Positions 26,610-35,666 of a stretch of DNA of 64,000 bases are shown here, piece by piece. Position 1 is the first letter of the stretch. Each line of letters starts with the position of its first letter. The stretch spans positions 4,650,001 to 4,714,000 of the forward strand of contig NZ_CP080999.1 in the NCBI RefSeq assembly GCF_019645855.1. Direction: 5' to 3'. The notes beneath the pieces are model-generated. The model searched no databases and was not told the origin of the DNA. It worked only from the letters and a program-made list of their open reading frames with translations. A program made the position numbers and the translations under genes. Source of the stretch: Mycobacterium malmoense (GTDB lineage: Bacteria > Actinomycetota > Actinomycetes > Mycobacteriales > Mycobacteriaceae).

Positions 26610-28721
26610 GTGCCGGTCTATAGCACCGATCAACTTGAGCGCTTCGCGGAGGCGATCCAGTCTCTGAAGCTGTACCGGCGCGCGGAACTCGAAAGCGTGC
26701 AAGGCGAGGACTTGATTGAGACGCTTTACGTCGATCCACTACCGCATGATCACGTCCACAAAGTCCTCCGGCAGCCAAACACAACATTTTTGATTGGAAG
26801 GAAAGGAACCGGAAAATCTACGGTCTTTCTCCGCGCACAAAAGAGTCTGCTATCCGAAAAGAACGTACTCTCTACATATGTCGACATAAAGACGGTATTC
26901 GAGTCTTCGCAGGTGGATTCGGACCTTGCGAACAAAGTCGCGAAATCCGAGGAATCGCTGCCCGCAAGCTCGCTAGCACAGCTAGCGCTCATGACGGTAT
27001 TCATTCGTGCGGTCGTCGAGGGTATTCGAGATGACCTGAAAAAGCAACTAAAAGCATCCTGGAAACTTCGGCTAAAGCAGGCGTTCACAGGTGCCCACGA
27101 CGACTTATTTCATAATTTGGACGCGTTTGTGCAGAATGTTAGCAGGCCGCAATTTATAGATGTCCAAGGTATGCGCAACACAGCACGCAAGAAACGCAAT
27201 CTTGACGCATCGTCAAACCACATAAGCGCAGATTTAAAGGCGGGCTACATTAGGCCACCCGAGGCCGGCGTAAGTAGCTCAGCCTCCGCAAAATCCGAAT
27301 CTGAATCTGAAGTGGAATATTCAGAAATACTTCTTCGGTTAATCGATGTCCGTTCCTTGATTAACAGCCTAAGTGAACTTCTCGAGATTGTCGGCGTCCG
27401 TCATCTGTTTATCTTCTTAGACGACTTTTCGGAACTACCGCTCGAAGCAATGGAGACGGTGGTGGATACGCTGATCGCGCCGCTGAATAACTGGTCAGAA
27501 GAACTCATAAAATTCAAGATTGCAGCGTATCCAGGGCGCGTCTACTACGGCAGTCTAGATAAGTCCAAAATCGATGAAGTAAGTCTTGACTTGTATAACC
27601 TATATGGTCAACACTCTGTTAGTGAGATGGAAACTAAAGGTGTCGATTTCACTAAACGCCTTGTTGAAAAGAGGTTGAGCCATTTTGGGCTTGATCCAAG
27701 CGACTACATCGATTCGAGAAGTCCCGATGCTGTCTGGACGGCTCTTTTCTATGCATCCCTTGGTAACCCACGCACTCTCGGCTATCTGCTGTATTTTGCA
27801 CACGAAAATAATCTTCTGTATGGAAACAAGATAACAATCACGAGTGTAAAAGACGCCGCAAAACGATACTATGAAGAAAAGGTCGAGCCGTACTTCGGAA
27901 TGGGCGCATTCCTTCATGAATCTTTTGATGAGAAATCAACGATCTTCAGCCTAAAGGAACTCCTCGAGACAATTGTCAGCAGGGCAAGGCAGCTGCGGTC
28001 GAAAGAGGCCGCGAACATCTTCCTGAAAATACAAGGACAACACCCAACCAGTCACTTTAACGTTAGCCACGTTTTTGATTCGATATTGTCTACTCTGGAA
28101 CTGAACTTTTTCTTGACAAAATACTATGTCATGAGCAATCGCGATGGCCACCGGGTGTCGGTGTACGCGCTTAACTATGGACTTTGCGAGAAATACTCGA
28201 TCACTTTTGGTCGTCCAGTTGGGGCCAGGGAGAACAGGCTCTACTTTGTCGAACGTGTATTTGATTTCAATTCGATACTTCAAGATTATATTGCAAGCAA
28301 TCAGGAAATCCGGTGTGAGAATTGTTCTCATCTATTTGACCCTGCCGAATTGGACGCGCTCGAACGCTTCAATATGCTTTGTCCTGAATGCACCGCAGGC
28401 AAGTGTAAGGTTACTAATATTTCTAAAAAGTACGAGAACGTTATTCGAGAAGTCAGGTCAGAACAGCTTCTTCCAGCCACCGAATTAGGAATTCTACAGA
28501 CTCTCAGCGTCGAGTCGCAACCGCTGCTCGCCGGCGAAATTGCAGGCGAGCTTGACGTTTCATACCAGTTAGTCGGCAAACGGGCTAAGCGTCTCAGCGA
28601 GCAAAATTTGGTGGATCGGAAACTGGTTGGTCAACGTCGGCAATTCAGCTTGAGCGAGTCAGCTAAGCGGATTTACTTCGATCCCGACCGTAATAAGGAT
28701 CTACAGCTACCCGACGACTGA
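26610..28721 (+). CDS. P-loop ATPase with zinc ribbon and winged helix, putative defence protein
   Basis: 703 residues from a GTG with GGAAGGG upstream. Walker A GRKGTGKS is at 63-70 and Walker B HLFIFLDD at 265-272. A sensor-like SLGNPRTLGYLL at 383-394 resembles Orc/STAND-type AAA ATPases. A zinc ribbon has C569/C572 and C591/C594, and residues about 620-690 form a winged helix (LAGEIAGELDVSYQLVGKRAKRL). Its codon use is clearly more AT-rich than the surrounding genes, so it is probably a late acquisition. It is convergent with the reverse transcriptase gene. The architecture suggests a nucleic-acid-sensing switch; the family is not recognised beyond that. Confidence 0.75.
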   Translation: MPVYSTDQLERFAEAIQSLKLYRRAELESVQGEDLIETLYVDPLPHDHVHKVLRQPNTTFLIGRKGTGKSTVFLRAQKSLLSEKNVLSTYVDIKTVFESSQVDSDLANKVAKSEESLPASSLAQLALMTVFIRAVVEGIRDDLKKQLKASWKLRLKQAFTGAHDDLFHNLDAFVQNVSRPQFIDVQGMRNTARKKRNLDASSNHISADLKAGYIRPPEAGVSSSASAKSESESEVEYSEILLRLIDVRSLINSLSELLEIVGVRHLFIFLDDFSELPLEAMETVVDTLIAPLNNWSEELIKFKIAAYPGRVYYGSLDKSKIDEVSLDLYNLYGQHSVSEMETKGVDFTKRLVEKRLSHFGLDPSDYIDSRSPDAVWTALFYASLGNPRTLGYLLYFAHENNLLYGNKITITSVKDAAKRYYEEKVEPYFGMGAFLHESFDEKSTIFSLKELLETIVSRARQLRSKEAANIFLKIQGQHPTSHFNVSHVFDSILSTLELNFFLTKYYVMSNRDGHRVSVYALNYGLCEKYSITFGRPVGARENRLYFVERVFDFNSILQDYIASNQEIRCENCSHLFDPAELDALERFNMLCPECTAGKCKVTNISKKYENVIREVRSEQLLPATELGILQTLSVESQPLLAGEIAGELDVSYQLVGKRAKRLSEQNLVDRKLVGQRRQFSLSESAKRIYFDPDRNKDLQLPDD

Positions 28722-28802
28722 GATATGGATACCTCGTTCCTTCGCGTTCCTCCGACCTGACATATACGGCCCTCGGGTTCATCCCTTTGATTGCGCTCGC
28801 GG

Positions 28803-30332
28803 TTAACTGCCGCCCCACGAGGGCATGAAATCTGGACGCCGCCGGCGAAGCCGGCGCCTGCCCTGGCTCAGGCCTTTAGGTACGAGGAACCTTGCACGAG
28901 TTGAATAAAGGTCTTTCCACTCTTGCTTGTCATCCCACTTCTTCGGCCGACACCAACGGTTGGCTCTGCATTCGTAGGCTAGGAGCCAATCGTTCGATGA
29001 AAGTGCGCCCTCGGCTTCTGCGCGCTTTAGCGGCTTTGAAATATCAGCATAAACTTGTCCTCGCTGGACAAGATCGATTAACAATAGTAGAGAGCAATTA
29101 TCGTCCATCTCGGCTACGGCTTCAACGGATTTATTATCCAACGGTATGTCAAGGTCCCTGGCCATAGTCAAGATCCATGCGACCTCGAATCCATGGTTTA
29201 GCCGAGAATGGTCGGCACACATCTGATTTATAACTTGTTCCAATCGATCATCTCGTATCGGCAGGCTATGGTCCCGCGCAAAGGTCAAGATTTGATACAC
29301 GTGCCGCACGGCGGTCGGCTCTTGAACCATCGCAGCAAGCACGAACTCCCGATAGAGGTGCCAGGCGTCTTGCGCGGGAAAGGGATCGCAACGCTTCATA
29401 GCGTAGCTTAGGACACCGTCAGAAGGATTCTCTCTGGCGAGCTCAAATGCGGTCGCAAATAGATCAACGATATCCTGAGATAAATGTCGTGGCGTGTCTG
29501 AACGGTAGCGGAACTGTCTCAGGGTCGTCACCCATGGTCTATCTGGATGCTCCAAGCCATCGATTAAGGCTACCTTAGATGGGTTCAGTGATAGCTCATA
29601 CTTGGCGAGATATTCTGCGTACTTTGCAAGAACTGTTTCCGCGTGTGCACGTGAGCGCGCATACAAAGTCATATCATCGCCAAATCGAAATGCGTGGTCG
29701 GCGATCCAGGAATCTTCCTTACATAGTTCCGCATCGACCCGCCCAAGCACCATCTCAGCAACAAGCCAGGATGTATCAGGACCTATTGATAAGCCAACAG
29801 TCTGACCGCCCCGCGAAAAGCGCAATACCTTGTCAAGTTGTGCTCCCAGCGATCCGTCCGTTCGACGCCTCTTGGCGATCGCTTTACCCCGTACCGCCCA
29901 GTCGACCGCATGTGTATAAATCGATGGATAAAACTGGCTGATATCGGTCTTCAGCGTAACGACGCCGCCCGGCATTCGATGAGCTATATCGACTGGTCGG
30001 ATGGATCGATCGCCGACGGAAGTAAGCCAGCGTAGATTTGATCGCTTTACAGGCCTGCTGAGCGAGATTGGACTTTGTGCCGTAATGCGCTGCAGCGTTC
30101 TCCAGTGGCGGGAACATAACCGCGTAATAGCCTCTTGCGAGAACGGATTTGGGATTTCAGCCATGCGGCGAACGCCACCGATACGAGCAATGCTAAATCT
30201 GACTGGGTAAGTTTCAGTTACCTGCGCCGGTACCGAAACAGCAGCTAGCTTCTGTGCAAAATCTTCCGTGGAGAAGGATGGCGGAGCTTCACGGGGTAGA
30301 TACCCTCGTCTTAGGGCTAGTTCGGCCGACAC
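28803..30332 (-). CDS. Reverse transcriptase, defence-associated (DRT/UG) type
   Basis: 509 residues. The RT palm motifs are present: TLKTDISQFYPSIYTHAVDW with D130, GLSIGPDTSWLVAE, and FGDD at 217-220 in place of YADD. The GPDTS and FYPSIYTH signatures are typical of the defence-associated/unknown-group reverse transcriptases rather than group II intron or retron RTs; no maturase domain is present. Residues after about 290 look like an alpha-helical repeat region, as in Abi-type RTs, and the tail is Arg-rich. Upstream there is a 260-bp non-coding stretch with a structured segment. DRT proteins protect against phages by making DNA, sometimes untemplated. The exact class was not determined. 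Confidence 0.85.
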   Translation of the reverse strand: MSAELALRRGYLPREAPPSFSTEDFAQKLAAVSVPAQVTETYPVRFSIARIGGVRRMAEIPNPFSQEAITRLCSRHWRTLQRITAQSPISLSRPVKRSNLRWLTSVGDRSIRPVDIAHRMPGGVVTLKTDISQFYPSIYTHAVDWAVRGKAIAKRRRTDGSLGAQLDKVLRFSRGGQTVGLSIGPDTSWLVAEMVLGRVDAELCKEDSWIADHAFRFGDDMTLYARSRAHAETVLAKYAEYLAKYELSLNPSKVALIDGLEHPDRPWVTTLRQFRYRSDTPRHLSQDIVDLFATAFELARENPSDGVLSYAMKRCDPFPAQDAWHLYREFVLAAMVQEPTAVRHVYQILTFARDHSLPIRDDRLEQVINQMCADHSRLNHGFEVAWILTMARDLDIPLDNKSVEAVAEMDDNCSLLLLIDLVQRGQVYADISKPLKRAEAEGALSSNDWLLAYECRANRWCRPKKWDDKQEWKDLYSTRARFLVPKGLSQGRRRLRRRRPDFMPSWGGS

Positions 30333-30595
30333 CCTAGCCAGAATAATCGGCTATGCCCGGTCACTACGCACAATCGGCGAAATTCCAACTCGATGACTGC
30401 TACGCCAGACTATGCCGCCCCTCAGTATTCATGGTCGCTCAGGAATCTTTCCGGCTAGCGTGCGCCGCGTAATCATCATCATCCGCGGAAATCGCGGTCG
30501 TGCACGCAGGCCGAGTGCGTACTTAATGTAATTGATTAGGCGGCTGAAGACGCGATTCTCGGATTATTCGACTTGGCCTCTACAATTCTATCCTT
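30333..30595 (-). other. Non-coding leader of the RT gene with nested hairpin (possible ncRNA)
   Basis: No gene is seen in this stretch. A nested structure is formed by GCGTGC (30458-30463) with GCACGC (30502-30507), enclosing CCGCG (30483-30487) with CGCGG (30493-30497). Several DRT systems need an RNA encoded next to the RT, so this is a candidate, but only pairing is observed. Confidence 0.35.
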
Positions 30596-31030
30596 CTACC
30601 GTTCCACCTTTCCAGGCTCGAATCTCATGACGACTGTTCGGGAACTTCGCACCGAGAGCCACCACGGACCAACCGGCGAACCAATCACCTGATCCTCGAT
30701 CGCGTCCCAACGCTTGGCGAGACGAACCAGCTGTTGCCATGCCGTGGCGTGTCCGGCACTGCCCTCCAAATGAACGACCTTCAGATTGTGGTCGATCGCC
30801 ATCTGCGCCTCGACGGGGCGAGTCCGGATGCGCTTGTCGTTCGTGATCACTACCCAACCACGGTCCCCGACAATGGGGATCCAGTCGGGATCATCGATAC
30901 CCTCGGGAAGCAGTGCGTCTAAAGGTTCCTCGCGCCATAGAGCGGTATCGCGGCGGACCGCCACCATGCCCTTGCCCATCCGAAGCAGGTTTTCGTCCAC
31001 GACATAAACGATGTCCTCAAGAGCAACCAT
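30596..31030 (-). CDS. PIN-like toxin, VapC45 type
   Basis: 144 residues beginning VALEDIVYVVDENLLRMGKG, with acidic D12 and E13 of the PIN-like active site, followed by VITNDKRIRTRPVEA, where PIN nucleases carry further acidic/basic residues. This matches the PIN-like toxin annotated VapC45 in M. tuberculosis as I recall it. It should be an Mg-dependent ribonuclease neutralised by the upstream protein. It begins 18 bp after the antitoxin stop, in one operon. Confidence 0.75.
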   Translation of the reverse strand: MVALEDIVYVVDENLLRMGKGMVAVRRDTALWREEPLDALLPEGIDDPDWIPIVGDRGWVVITNDKRIRTRPVEAQMAIDHNLKVVHLEGSAGHATAWQQLVRLAKRWDAIEDQVIGSPVGPWWLSVRSSRTVVMRFEPGKVER

Positions 31031-31048
31031 TCCACCGCTCGCGCCCGA

Positions 31049-31747
31049 TCAGGCAGCGTGACCGTGTTTCGCGACGTAATCAACGGCTGCGCGAACCTGC
31101 GCGATGCTCAGCCCATAGTCGGCTGCGAGGTCTTCTTCCCGCTCGCCGGCGTTGACCATCCCAGCAATCGTTTCGACTGCGACGCGGCGGCCGGCGAATG
31201 TCGGCTGCCCGCTATAACGCCGGGGGTTGACCACGATGCCGGGAAATTCGTCATCGGCGTCCAGTTCGGCCACGTACTTCTCGCCCCGCTCGTCCGTGCC
31301 CAGCTGTGCACGCTGAACCACCGGCCAGCCCTCGCTGATCAGCAGCTGACCGGTACGCACGATCATCTGCGCCTCTTCAAGACCTACCTCGGCACCGCCG
31401 ATTGTCAGCTCACGATTCTCCGCTGACAGGTAGGGACGAAGGTGCGCCAGGGGGTAGTCAACCTGATAGGTCGTCCGAAGCGCTTCGACCGCGGCACGAA
31501 GGCGGCGTGTTGGGACTTCTTCCCGAAATTCAGCCAGCACACGAGCCTCGACGAACTCACCCCACGTCACCCATTCTGTAGCGCGAGGAGCCGCCCGAAG
31601 GATTGGGGCGTACTGCTTGCCGCCGCGTTCATACCCGTTTATCCAGCGCCGCGCAGTCCCGCCACGCAGCCCAACAAGCCGGTCCACCTCAGCGTAGAGG
31701 TAGACGTCGCGGTCGAGCATCGACAGAACTGACATGTCAGCAAGCAT
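31049..31747 (-). CDS. DUF433-containing antitoxin, VapB45 type
   Basis: 232 residues. The N-terminus resembles a MerR-like DNA-binding region ([22 protein letters not shown]) and the C-terminus is a DUF433 domain ([21 protein letters not shown]…[14 protein letters not shown]). This pairing with a PIN-like protein is the VapBC45 arrangement. Starts at 31747 or 31735 are both possible. An inverted repeat (31734-31752) overlaps the start region and could be the autoregulatory operator. Confidence 0.75.
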   Translation of the reverse strand: MLADMSVLSMLDRDVYLYAEVDRLVGLRGGTARRWINGYERGGKQYAPILRAAPRATEWVTWGEFVEARVLAEFREEVPTRRLRAAVEALRTTYQVDYPLAHLRPYLSAENRELTIGGAEVGLEEAQMIVRTGQLLISEGWPVVQRAQLGTDERGEKYVAELDADDEFPGIVVNPRRYSGQPTFAGRRVAVETIAGMVNAGEREEDLAADYGLSIAQVRAAVDYVAKHGHAA

Positions 31748-31752
31748 GACAT
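31734..31752. promoter_or_regulatory. Inverted repeat at antitoxin start
   Basis: ATGTCA (31734-31739), 7-bp spacer, TGACAT (31747-31752); the left arm is also inside the palindrome TGACATGTCA. Toxin-antitoxin operons are usually autoregulated by the antitoxin at such sites. Confidence 0.45.
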
Positions 31753-31864
31753 ATGGATATCTGTCCGCACCGACATTATGTGCTCACGGCCATTTGCACA
31801 CGAAGACCAATCATGGCGATTGCACCCGCCGGTTCCCCACCGCGGTCGAAATTCGACAACTCGT

Positions 31865-32473
31865 CTAAGTCGCCGCTTGGTTGTCCCGTGCTGCCCGGAT
31901 CGCCGACAGAAGCAGCAGCGAGGCGTTGCGAGCTTGGTCGAAGTCGAGGGTCCCACCCAGCCAGTTAAACGAGTTGTCGCCGAACCCCATCTGAGAGTGG
32001 AGAAGCCTTCGCCCTATCCGCCGACCGGTGCGGGGACTGAGATGGCGCCGGCCGTCACCGTCTTGCCCATACTCGTCGATGTGCTGCATGACGTCGCGCA
32101 TCAGCTTCAGGTGAGGAATGGCGGCATCGAACTCGCCTAACGCGGTCCACGACCGCCCCATCGCGGACTGGGCCAGCTTGCCGGCAAGCCGCATCTTCCA
32201 CAACGAGGAGATCAGGAACTCAATGTCAATCAACGCGGTCGAAATCAACGAAATCACGTCAGGATCGCGGCTGTGGAACTCGTCGTGAATTCGTTCGATT
32301 TGAATGTCGATCGCCACCGCCGCGTCGTTGGCTAATCGCGCAGATCGTGCCAAAAGGGCAGACGCGCTGGGCTTTACGTGGTTCCAGTAATTTTCCCAAT
32401 CGCGAATGAAGTCGCGAATGTCGAGGTAATCCGCGCGATCGGGCGCTGACTTCATCGCGTCATCCACGTCCAC
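31865..32473 (-). CDS. HEPN-like hypothetical protein
   Basis: 202 residues, predominantly helical. It contains LMRDVMQHIDEYGQDGDGRRH, where R126 and H131 give an R-x4-H motif followed by an acidic stretch, as in HEPN/AbiU2-like RNases (usual pattern RNxxEH.DE). The rest (IDIEFLISSLWKMRLAGKLAQS; NSFNWLGGTLDFDQAR) is not recognised. It lies 117 bp upstream of the VapBC45-like operon on the same strand in the AICE cargo. HEPN assignment rests on one motif. Confidence 0.5.
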   Translation of the reverse strand: MDVDDAMKSAPDRADYLDIRDFIRDWENYWNHVKPSASALLARSARLANDAAVAIDIQIERIHDEFHSRDPDVISLISTALIDIEFLISSLWKMRLAGKLAQSAMGRSWTALGEFDAAIPHLKLMRDVMQHIDEYGQDGDGRRHLSPRTGRRIGRRLLHSQMGFGDNSFNWLGGTLDFDQARNASLLLLSAIRAARDNQAAT

Positions 32474-32652
32474 AAGGATGGACCGCCTATCCTTGGAAAG
32501 CGAACACCCCAGAACCGTCCCAGTAGTCCTCTCAGAGGGCCGATCAAACGGCTGGGGCCTTTGTTTTGGCTCACGGCGTCAAAGTATCGCGATGACGCGA
32601 TCGGCAAGTTCGCTTGCGTCCACCGGAGGAGCTGCTGCCGTCAGCGGCATCC

Positions 32653-33516
32653 TCATAGCCTGCGCTCAGTGTCTGCCAGGCGAAATAGGTTGAGCCGGTA
32701 GGTGCGTTGGTCTCGAATCATTTTGGCCAGCAGCGGTATTCCGCATCGGTAGTGCAGGGGCCACGTCTTGGCGGCCTCGGGCAGGGGGCTAGCCCACGTG
32801 TGGCTGTCGACCAGGTGAAGTCCCCAGTCCGCTAGTCTGCGGGGGTCATCACAGGCCCATTGCATCCGGGCGTTGACCGCCTTTAACGCCTTCCGTTGCA
32901 TGTTACCGATGATCTTGGCGCCATAAGTGTCGAACGCGATCAGCGAGCCGGGGAACCGCTCGGCCAGGTTAGTGATAACGCCGTGGACCTGCGTTTCGGT
33001 GAAGTAGGCGAACACGCCCTCGGCGACAAACAGATGCGGGCCAGGTCCAGCGTTGACGGTGTCAAACCAGTCGGTCTCGAGCACCGATCCGGCGATCATG
33101 GTTTGCCGGTCGGTCCGGGTGAAGAATCGCTGCCGCAACTCGATGGTGTCGGGCAGATCGAGGTCGAACCAGCGGACCTGGCCATTGTCGGTTCGCTCGA
33201 AGCGGGTGTTGAGACCGGTGCCGATCTCGACGACGGTACCGGTGGGGTATCTGCCGATGAATCCGCGTACCCAAGCGTCAAATACCGAGGTACGCAGCAC
33301 CGTTGTGAGCAACAACCCCCTGTTGAAGCGGGCGAAGTCGTAGTCGATGCCATTCACCAGTTCGCGGGCGCGCACATCGTTGAGAATTGACCGACGGGCT
33401 GTGGCATCACGGGCACGCCCGTAAAGCGGGACAAGCAGCGTTTCTTGCACCTCACCGAGGTCAGGTCTCGCCTTACCCACCGGATGGCCACCTCCACGCC
33501 TACGTGCCGGCATCAA
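32653..33516 (-). CDS. Class I SAM-dependent methyltransferase (leucine carboxyl methyltransferase-like)
   Basis: 287 residues. The SAM-binding motif I is VVEIGTGLNTRFER, followed by VRWFDLDLPDTIELRQRFF, the pattern of the LCMT/polyketide O-methyltransferase group (COG3315). VAEGVFAYFTE is the family post-motif. It would methylate a small molecule carboxyl or hydroxyl group. It is AICE cargo; neighbours give no clear pathway. It differs from the TIGR00027 methyltransferase at 45228. Confidence 0.8.
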   Translation of the reverse strand: MMPARRRGGGHPVGKARPDLGEVQETLLVPLYGRARDATARRSILNDVRARELVNGIDYDFARFNRGLLLTTVLRTSVFDAWVRGFIGRYPTGTVVEIGTGLNTRFERTDNGQVRWFDLDLPDTIELRQRFFTRTDRQTMIAGSVLETDWFDTVNAGPGPHLFVAEGVFAYFTETQVHGVITNLAERFPGSLIAFDTYGAKIIGNMQRKALKAVNARMQWACDDPRRLADWGLHLVDSHTWASPLPEAAKTWPLHYRCGIPLLAKMIRDQRTYRLNLFRLADTERRL

Positions 33517-33838
33517 ACTACCAAAGCGAGACGGTGCAGCCGGTTCTGGCTGTCGCTAGCCGACTACCGGCGGGACCGTCTCTGCCCGTCCGCAGGGGAT
33601 GCTGACAGCGCTAAATCACGCATCGCGGTCCGCTGCACGATCGCCGGAAGGAGCAGCGCCGACAAACACCTGATTGATCGGCGCGTCCAACGAGTTCCAT
33701 CAGGCATCCGGCCAAACAGGACCGAGGTTCGCGCCTGGGCGGCGTCATCGCACGGCGTTTGCCTTCAGTGGTTCAACGTTTTCAAGGCTGCGTTCGGACG
33801 ACGGGTTCTTGAAAAAGGGTTGACCGACCGCGTAGAAC
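33517..33838. other. Non-coding interval, AICE cargo
   Basis: 322 bp between the divergent methyltransferase and HIT genes. No gene, repeat or recognisable relic is seen. Confidence 0.4.
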
Positions 33839-34201
33839 GTGCTGATGAGCGAAAGCTGCGTCCTTTGCAGGACCCGGGATGGTGGCGTCCCCCTCCCTAA
33901 GGTCTACAAAGACGATCTCGTGTTCGCGATCGACGTGCCGCCGGACATGCCGTTCTACCTCGGCCCTGTGCACTTCCTGGTCATCCCGAACAAACACGTT
34001 CCAAGCGCCTTGTATCTCACAGATGATGACGCCGCCCTAGCTGGCCGACTATTCGCCGTCGCGGCTAAACTCGCGCGCGAGAAGGGGATCGCCAACACCG
34101 GTTTTCGCCTGGTCACCAACGCGGGACCAGATGCGAATCAAACGGTTTTCCACTTCCATTTGCACTGCATCGGCGGACGCAAATTGCGGGATGAATGCTA
34201 A
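33839..34201 (+). CDS. HIT-family (histidine triad) nucleotide-binding protein
   Basis: 120 residues; the GTG at 33839 or the ATG at 33845 may be the start. The histidine triad is FHFHLHCIGG near the C-terminus, and CVLC near the N-terminus suggests the zinc site of Hint-type proteins. These enzymes hydrolyse nucleoside phosphoramidates or adenylates. The protein is full length for the family. It is cargo and its partner is unknown. Confidence 0.85.
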   Translation: MLMSESCVLCRTRDGGVPLPKVYKDDLVFAIDVPPDMPFYLGPVHFLVIPNKHVPSALYLTDDDAALAGRLFAVAAKLAREKGIANTGFRLVTNAGPDANQTVFHFHLHCIGGRKLRDEC

Positions 34202-34208
34202 CGCGTAG

Positions 34209-34313
34209 CTACTGCGGCGCCCAGCCGACCGACAGCGCATCCTGCGCGACCGGAATCTCACCGTTGACCAGCCGCGTGTAGACGTCGATGCCGACCGCGC
34301 GCACCAATGTGGC
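34209..34313 (-). pseudogene. Relic of a TIGR00027-type SAM methyltransferase
   Basis: The minus strand reads [20 protein letters not shown], then PVAQDALSVGWAPQ and a stop. The first part is nearly identical to [21 protein letters not shown] in the chromosomal methyltransferase at 45228-46124. Only about 35 codons remain, with no SAM-binding motif. Confidence 0.65.
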
Positions 34314-34466
34314 AGCCGAGATCGGTGTCGGTGAACAGGTGCTGAGTCGCTGGGTGAGCCTGGCGAAAACCGGCCGGGGCCGATGATACTGGCGCGGTGC
34401 TGGACACCGGAGGGCGCAGATCCACTCTGACCTCCAATAGGCTCAATTATTGACGGACGGGTACTC

Positions 34467-35666
34467 ATGACGAACCAACGCGTGCTGATCTCCGGTGCTG
34501 GGGTTGCGGGGCTAACCAGCGCGTACTGGTTGCATCGCTCTGGGTTTGAAGTCACCGTCATTGAGCGCGCACCCGCGTTGCGCATCGGTGGTCAAGGCAT
34601 CGATATCCGCGGGGTCGCGGTGCCGGTGGCCAAGCGGATGGGTATCTACGAGGCAATCCAGGCCGGGCGCACCACAGTGCGCGGCATGAGCTTCGTGAAC
34701 CGAGCTGGGCAGTCACAGGTCGACATCTACACCACCATCAGCGAGATCGCTCAGGGCGATGTGGAGATCCCGCGCGGCGACCTGCTGCGGCTTCTACACG
34801 GCGCCGCAGACGGCGCACGCTACCTTTTCGGAGACGAGATCATCGACCTGCAGCAGAACGATGCCTCGGTCAGCGTCACTTTCGACAAAGCCCGACCCGA
34901 GGATTTCGACTTCGTGATCGGCGCCGACGGTTTGCATTCGAAGGTTCGCCAGCTGGTCTTCGGTGACGAATCGCAGTATCTGCATTACCGCGGCGCGTAC
35001 CTCTCCATCTTCACGGTCCCCAATTATCTCGGCCTGCTCGACTGGGGACTGCTTTTGCGGGATCGGGGCAGGGTGGCCGCGATCGTCACCGCTCCGGGAA
35101 ACCAAACGGCCGTGGCCGCCTTCATCGTGGGTACTCCACCGGTGCAATTCGATTACCGCGACCAGAATCAGCAGCGGCGTATCTTAGCCGAGGGTCTCGC
35201 CGATATCGGCTGGGAAGTGCCGCGGTTGATGCAGGAGGCGCAGCAGGCCACGGATTTCTACTTTGACACTAATTCCCAAGTCCGACTTGAGCATTGGTCG
35301 CACGGTCGGGTGGTGCTGGCTGGGGATGCCGCCCACTGCGCGAGCCCCAACTCCGGTCAGGGCACCAGTTTGGCTCTAGTCGGCGGCTACGTGCTCGCCG
35401 GGGAATTATCTACGGCCGCCGGTGATTACGCGCGTGCCTTCGCCCGCTATCAGGACCTACTGCGTGATTTCGTGTCCCGCAATCATGCGCTCGCTCCCAC
35501 CCTGATTAAACAGTTTGTCTCGCCTGGACCCCTGATGGCCCGCGCTCAGCTTGCAGCTATGCAGATGCTGCGTAATCGCCGCCTGCGCGCACTAGCGTTT
35601 TCGCTTGCCGCCCGACCCGTCACCAAAGCTTCGAATGCGCTCGCCCTGCCGGAGTATCCGGGATAG
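34467..35666 (+). CDS. FAD-dependent aromatic/antibiotic-type monooxygenase
   Basis: 399 residues, a PHBH-fold class A flavoprotein of the TetX/rifampicin-monooxygenase size class. The FAD motif is VLISGAGVAGLTSAYWL, the ribose-binding motif is VVLAGDAAHCASPNSGQGTSLAL, and the DG motif is VIGADGLHSKVR. It should hydroxylate an aromatic or antibiotic-like substrate with NAD(P)H and oxygen. It is a single-gene unit in the cargo. Antibiotic inactivation is a possibility, not shown. Confidence 0.85.
   Translation: MTNQRVLISGAGVAGLTSAYWLHRSGFEVTVIERAPALRIGGQGIDIRGVAVPVAKRMGIYEAIQAGRTTVRGMSFVNRAGQSQVDIYTTISEIAQGDVEIPRGDLLRLLHGAADGARYLFGDEIIDLQQNDASVSVTFDKARPEDFDFVIGADGLHSKVRQLVFGDESQYLHYRGAYLSIFTVPNYLGLLDWGLLLRDRGRVAAIVTAPGNQTAVAAFIVGTPPVQFDYRDQNQQRRILAEGLADIGWEVPRLMQEAQQATDFYFDTNSQVRLEHWSHGRVVLAGDAAHCASPNSGQGTSLALVGGYVLAGELSTAAGDYARAFARYQDLLRDFVSRNHALAPTLIKQFVSPGPLMARAQLAAMQMLRNRRLRALAFSLAARPVTKASNALALPEYPG

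Noticed and set aside
28803..30332. Retron or group II intron identity for the RT
   Set aside because: No maturase or endonuclease domain, no intron domain V-like sequence, and the motifs (GPDTS, FGDD) fit DRT-type enzymes better.
34312..34386. Possible IS3-type OrfA HTH fragment (AEIGVGEQVLSRWVSLAKTG)
   Set aside because: Only about 24 codons, with no inverted repeats or OrfB nearby; the resemblance is too short to call an insertion sequence.
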